Assembly (NCBI GenBank): GCA_025355485.1
Contig: JANXZP010000251.1
Span: 1-8,636, forward strand
Length of the DNA: 8,636 bases
From: Pseudomonadota bacterium
GTDB lineage: Bacteria > Pseudomonadota > Gammaproteobacteria > Xanthomonadales > Xanthomonadaceae
Reading direction: 5' to 3'
Below, piece after piece: positions 6,316-8,636 of the stretch (position 1 is its first letter; each line of letters opens with the position of its first letter). The translations under genes and the position numbers were made by a program. The notes beneath the pieces were generated by a model, which was not told the DNA's origin, ran no database searches, and was given only the letters and a program-made list of their open reading frames with translations.

Positions 6316-6518
6316 CTGAGGTTCCTTCCTGCGTTGGGAAACGACAGTCTAGCGCGCGCGGATGAACAGTTGGCAAGGCTTGAAACGCGATGGCAATGAC
6401 CTTAGTTCGTGAGCATGGCTGCGCGTCGCGATCGAAGATGCGCAACCGGCCGCGCAATGCGGCACCATGACGGTCTGCGGCTGTCGCTGCGGGCCGTTTG
6501 TTGCACGATGAGGTCGGC
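6316..6518. other. Divergent intergenic region between the peroxiredoxin gene and cbpA
   Basis: These 203 bases should carry promoters for both genes. I see no reading frame or RNA gene. The best candidate site is a CTTGAAA box at 6379-6385. For the minus strand, TTGCCA (6371-6376) and a TAGACT-like -10 are 19 bases apart, too far for a confident call. Confidence 0.5.
6379..6405 (+). promoter_or_regulatory. Possible heat-shock (sigma32-like) promoter for cbpA
   Basis: CTTGAAA at 6379-6385 matches the E. coli sigma32 -35 consensus exactly. Fourteen bases later CCTTAG (6400-6405) matches only 3 of 6 positions of the CCCCAT -10 box. The site would give a leader of roughly 105 bases before the cbpA ATG. 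A 7-base match can occur by chance, and E. coli cbpA is not mainly sigma32-driven, so this is weak. Confidence 0.22.
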
Positions 6519-7436
6519 ATGGAATTCAAGGATTACTACGCGGTGCTAGGCATCGAGGCCGGCGCGGGCGAGGCCGAGATCAAGACCGCCTACCGGCGGC
6601 TGGCGCGCAAGTACCATCCCGACGTCAGCAAGGAGGCCGGCGCCGAGGAAAAATTCAAGGCGGTCAACGAAGCCTACGAAGTGCTGCGCGATGCCAAGAA
6701 GCGCGCGGCCTACGACCAGTTGCGCACGCGCGGCTACAAGCCGGGCGAAGAGTTCCGTCCGCCTCCGGATTTCGGGCAGGCCTACGGTGGCCCGGGCAAT
6801 GGCGGCGAATACAGTTTCGATTTCGGCGACGAAGGCGGCGGAGGATTCAGCGATTTCTTCGAGTCGCTGTTCGGCGGTCGCGCACGCGCGCAACGCCCGG
6901 GCGCGGCGCAACAACAAGCCGCAGCCGGCGGCGATATGCGCGCGAAACTGCTGGTGCCCTTGGAAGCGGTTTTCACCGGCGACAGCCAGCGCATCCAGAT
7001 CGAAGGCCGCGTACTAGACGTGAAAATTCCCGCCGGCGTGCGGCCCGGGCAAGTGATCCGGCTCGCGGGGCAGGGCCGGCCCGGACGCGGTCGCGCGGGC
7101 GACCTGCTGCTCGAAGTGGACTATCGCCCGCATCCGCAATTTGAGGTCGATGGATCGAACGTGATGTACGTGTTGCCGCTGGCGCCGTGGGAAGCCGCGC
7201 TGGGCGCGACGATCAGCGTGCCGACATTGGGCGGCGCGGTGGAGTTGAAGATTCCGCCGAACACCGATACCGGCCGCAAGCTGCGCCTGCGCGGTCGCGG
7301 CCTGCCGGGCAAACCGGCGGCGGGCGATCAGATCGTCGAGGTCGAAATCCGCACGCCGAAGGCGACGACGGATGAGCAGAAAGAGTTCTACCGCAAGATG
7401 GCCGAGGCATTCGCGTTCGATCCGCGACGCGCGTAA
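6519..7436 (+). CDS. cbpA: CbpA-type J-domain co-chaperone (DnaJ family without zinc finger)
   Basis: This is a 305-residue DnaJ-like co-chaperone that stimulates the DnaK ATPase; E. coli CbpA (306 residues) also binds curved DNA. Domains: J domain at about 5-69 with the HPD motif at 33-35 (KYHPDVSK); a Gly/Phe-rich linker at about 85-120 (FGQAYGGPGNGG, FGDEGGGGFSDFFESLFGG); an Ala/Gln-rich spacer; then two C-terminal substrate-binding domains (about 139-203 and 212-282), the second with LPLAPWEAALGATI and IPPNTDTGRKLRLRGRGLPG. There is no CxxCxGxG zinc-finger region, which separates it from DnaJ. The start is ATG 6519, with GAGG about 6 bases upstream, rather than the in-frame TTG at 6498. 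No cbpM inhibitor gene follows; the next gene is convergent. It may be involved in stress survival with the divergent peroxiredoxin, but that is only inferred from position. Confidence 0.93.
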   Translation: MEFKDYYAVLGIEAGAGEAEIKTAYRRLARKYHPDVSKEAGAEEKFKAVNEAYEVLRDAKKRAAYDQLRTRGYKPGEEFRPPPDFGQAYGGPGNGGEYSFDFGDEGGGGFSDFFESLFGGRARAQRPGAAQQQAAAGGDMRAKLLVPLEAVFTGDSQRIQIEGRVLDVKIPAGVRPGQVIRLAGQGRPGRGRAGDLLLEVDYRPHPQFEVDGSNVMYVLPLAPWEAALGATISVPTLGGAVELKIPPNTDTGRKLRLRGRGLPGKPAAGDQIVEVEIRTPKATTDEQKEFYRKMAEAFAFDPRRA

Positions 7437-7474
7437 CAGTCAGGAAATGTTTTCAGCAAACAGGAACGCAGCGA

Positions 7475-7837
7475 TCAGCCGAGTTGTTCCTTGATCGCCT
7501 CGGCAAGCTGTTCCTCGTTGAACGGCTTGGTGATGTAGGCCTTCGCGCCCTGGCGCATGCCCCACAGCTTGTCGGTGTCCTGATCCTTGGTGGTCACCAG
7601 GATCACCGGGATGTGCGCGGTGGTCGGTTCCTTCGAGATCTGGCGTGTCGCCTGGAATCCATTGAGGTTCGGCATCACCACGTCCATCAGCACCAGGTCG
7701 GGGACGTGTTTCTTAGCCGCTGCCACCCCAGCCGCGCCGTCCTCGGCGGTGAAGACGGTATGGCCGAGCGCCTCGACGATCCGCTTCATGCCCATCAGCT
7801 GGGACGGGGAATCGTCAACGATCAGTATATTTGCCAT
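7475..7837 (-). CDS. pilH: PilH-like single-domain response regulator (CheY fold)
   Basis: This 120-residue phosphoacceptor has no output domain. Conserved residues are Asp8/Asp9 (metal site, ILIVDDSPSQ), Asp52 (phosphorylation site, LVLMDVVMPNLNGFQATRQ), Thr82/Thr83 (VTTKDQDTDK) and Lys104 (TKPF). The NLNGFQATRQ and VTTKDQDTDKLWGMRQGA stretches closely resemble PilH of the Pseudomonas Pil-Chp system, which tunes type IV pilus retraction. No pilG, pilI, pilJ or chpA is next to it here, so it is an isolated copy, or the pil cluster is split in this genome. Another CheY-like role is possible. GAGG lies 5 bases before the ATG at 7837, and a sigma70-like promoter sits just upstream. Its gene is convergent with cbpA, with a 38-base gap. 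Confidence 0.85.
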   Translation of the reverse strand: MANILIVDDSPSQLMGMKRIVEALGHTVFTAEDGAAGVAAAKKHVPDLVLMDVVMPNLNGFQATRQISKEPTTAHIPVILVTTKDQDTDKLWGMRQGAKAYITKPFNEEQLAEAIKEQLG

Positions 7838-7864
7838 GGCAACCTCAAGCGGATCGACGCAGCC

Positions 7865-7892
7865 ATTGTAGCGGTGCGGGCCAACTTGTCCA
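7865..7892 (-). promoter_or_regulatory. Sigma70-type promoter for the PilH-like gene
   Basis: Read on the minus strand, TGGACA (7892-7887, 5 of 6 to TTGACA), a 16-base spacer, then TACAAT (7870-7865, 5 of 6 to TATAAT). Transcription would start near 7858 and give a leader of about 20 bases containing the GAGG ribosome site. It lies entirely between the reductase stop (7900-7898) and the regulator start, so the regulator can be expressed independently. Confidence 0.55.
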
Positions 7893-7897
7893 TCGGT

Positions 7898-8636
7898 TCA
7901 GAAACGGACGAGGGTGCGCCCGAACGAGCCGCCGGCCAGCATGGTGGGGAAGACTTGCGGCAGCTCGTCAAGCCCGACCGTACGGGTGCAGATCGTCTCC
8001 AGATGCGCGGGTTTCCACGGCCCAGCCAGCCGCTCCCAGACTTGCTCGCGCTGCGCACGCTGGGTTCCGGCCGACGCGATCCCCAGCAGCGAGACGCCGC
8101 GGATGATCATCGGCATCACCGTCGTTGCCAGCGCCGCGCCGCCAGCCAGGCCGCAGCAGGCGATGTTGCCATAGGGTTTGATCACCCGGGTCAGGCCGGC
8201 CAGCATTTCGTCGCCGACGTTGTCGATCGCACCGGCCCACAGCGCGTTCTCCAGCGGCCGCTGGCCCCAGTGCAGGTTCTTGCGCGAGATCACCTGTTGC
8301 GCGCCTAGCGCGGTCAGGAAATCGAGGTGATCGAACTTGCCGGTGATCGCGTGCGCCGCGTAACCCGCGCGGGTCAGGATGTCGATCGCCAGCATGCCCA
8401 CGCCGCCGCTGGCGCCGGTGACAACAATCGGCCCCATGTCCGGCGCCTGGTGATTCTCTTCCATGCGCAACAGCGCGAGTGCTGCGGTGAAGCCCGCCGT
8501 GCCGAGGATCATCGCCTCGCGCAGGTCGAGTCCTTGCGGCAGTGCGATGGTGTTCGCGGCTTCCAGCCGAACGTACTCCGAATAGCCGCCGTCGCGCGAT
8601 TCCGACAGGCCGCTGCCGGTGCACAGCACCGCATCG
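7898..8636 (-). CDS. acuI: YhdH/AcuI-type NADPH-dependent acrylyl-CoA reductase (5' partial)
   Basis: This is the C-terminal part of a zinc-independent medium-chain dehydrogenase/reductase. The frame is open to the right edge, so the start lies outside the window; about 245 of the usual roughly 325 residues are seen. The Rossmann fold carries VTGASGGVGMLAIDILTRAGY, the NADPH-binding glycine motif, followed by KFDHLDFLTALGAQQVISR. Other family features are DGGYSEYVRL and a C terminus ending GGSFGRTLVRF. YhdH/AcuI enzymes reduce acrylyl-CoA to propionyl-CoA in the cytoplasm and are often annotated as quinone oxidoreductases. The true substrate here cannot be told from sequence. It lies upstream of the PilH-like gene on the same strand with a 60-base gap that contains a separate promoter, so a functional link is unlikely. 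Confidence 0.9.
   Translation of the reverse strand, partial: DAVLCTGSGLSESRDGGYSEYVRLEAANTIALPQGLDLREAMILGTAGFTAALALLRMEENHQAPDMGPIVVTGASGGVGMLAIDILTRAGYAAHAITGKFDHLDFLTALGAQQVISRKNLHWGQRPLENALWAGAIDNVGDEMLAGLTRVIKPYGNIACCGLAGGAALATTVMPMIIRGVSLLGIASAGTQRAQREQVWERLAGPWKPAHLETICTRTVGLDELPQVFPTMLAGGSFGRTLVRF

Noticed and set aside
7448..7462. TGTTT-TCAGC-AAACA stem between cbpA and the PilH-like gene as a terminator
   Set aside because: Only 5 AT-rich pairs and no T run on either side; too weak to call.
7484..8308. 274-codon plus-strand frame across the PilH-like gene and the reductase
   Set aside because: It is the antisense shadow of two clear minus-strand genes and has no family resemblance.
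1..8636. CRISPR array, tRNA, rRNA, insertion sequence, toxin-antitoxin pair or biosynthetic cluster
   Set aside because: I read for regularly spaced repeats, cloverleaf arms, transposase motifs and small paired genes and found none.

Overview
The window is GC-rich proteobacterial chromosome. Protein sequences and gene pairings (a bacterial alpha-2-macroglobulin next to penicillin-binding protein 1C, a CbpA-type J-protein, a PilH-type regulator, and short hairpin repeats between genes) point to a gammaproteobacterium, most likely in the Xanthomonadales/Lysobacterales. That placement is an inference from sequence character, not a database result.

Layout, left to right. (1) 1-3468, plus strand: the 3' end of a bacterial alpha-2-macroglobulin gene, a 121-bp gap carrying a pair of inverted dRS3-like hairpins, then full-length pbpC. 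Together they form the known envelope-defence/peptidoglycan-repair pair. (2) 3469-3672: a convergent intergenic region with three stem-loops and no convincing gene. (3) 3673-4966 (possibly to 5122), minus strand: a membrane-anchored class III adenylate cyclase gene broken by a one-base insertion near 3853. The break falls between two catalytic residues. Hand counts on sample lines show lower GC here than in the flanks. (4) 5183-6315, minus strand: a Prx5-type peroxiredoxin followed by a ferritin-like protein that has the diiron ligands but lacks the bacterioferritin haem methionine. They look like an oxidative-stress/iron pair. A nested palindrome separates them from the cyclase gene. (5) 6519-7436, plus strand: cbpA, divergent from the peroxiredoxin, with no cbpM after it. 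(6) 7475-8636, minus strand: a PilH-like single-domain response regulator with its own good sigma70-type promoter, preceded by the 3' part of a YhdH/AcuI-type NADPH-dependent acrylyl-CoA (quinone-type) reductase that runs off the right edge.

Most of the window is ordinary core-genome housekeeping and stress functions. I do not see a clear new multi-gene system. The items most worth a second look are the frameshifted cyclase, the compensated hairpin pair upstream of pbpC (whose right arm holds the only Shine-Dalgarno-like bases), the hairpin cluster and nested palindrome on either side of the cyclase, and the ferritin that appears to lack haem.
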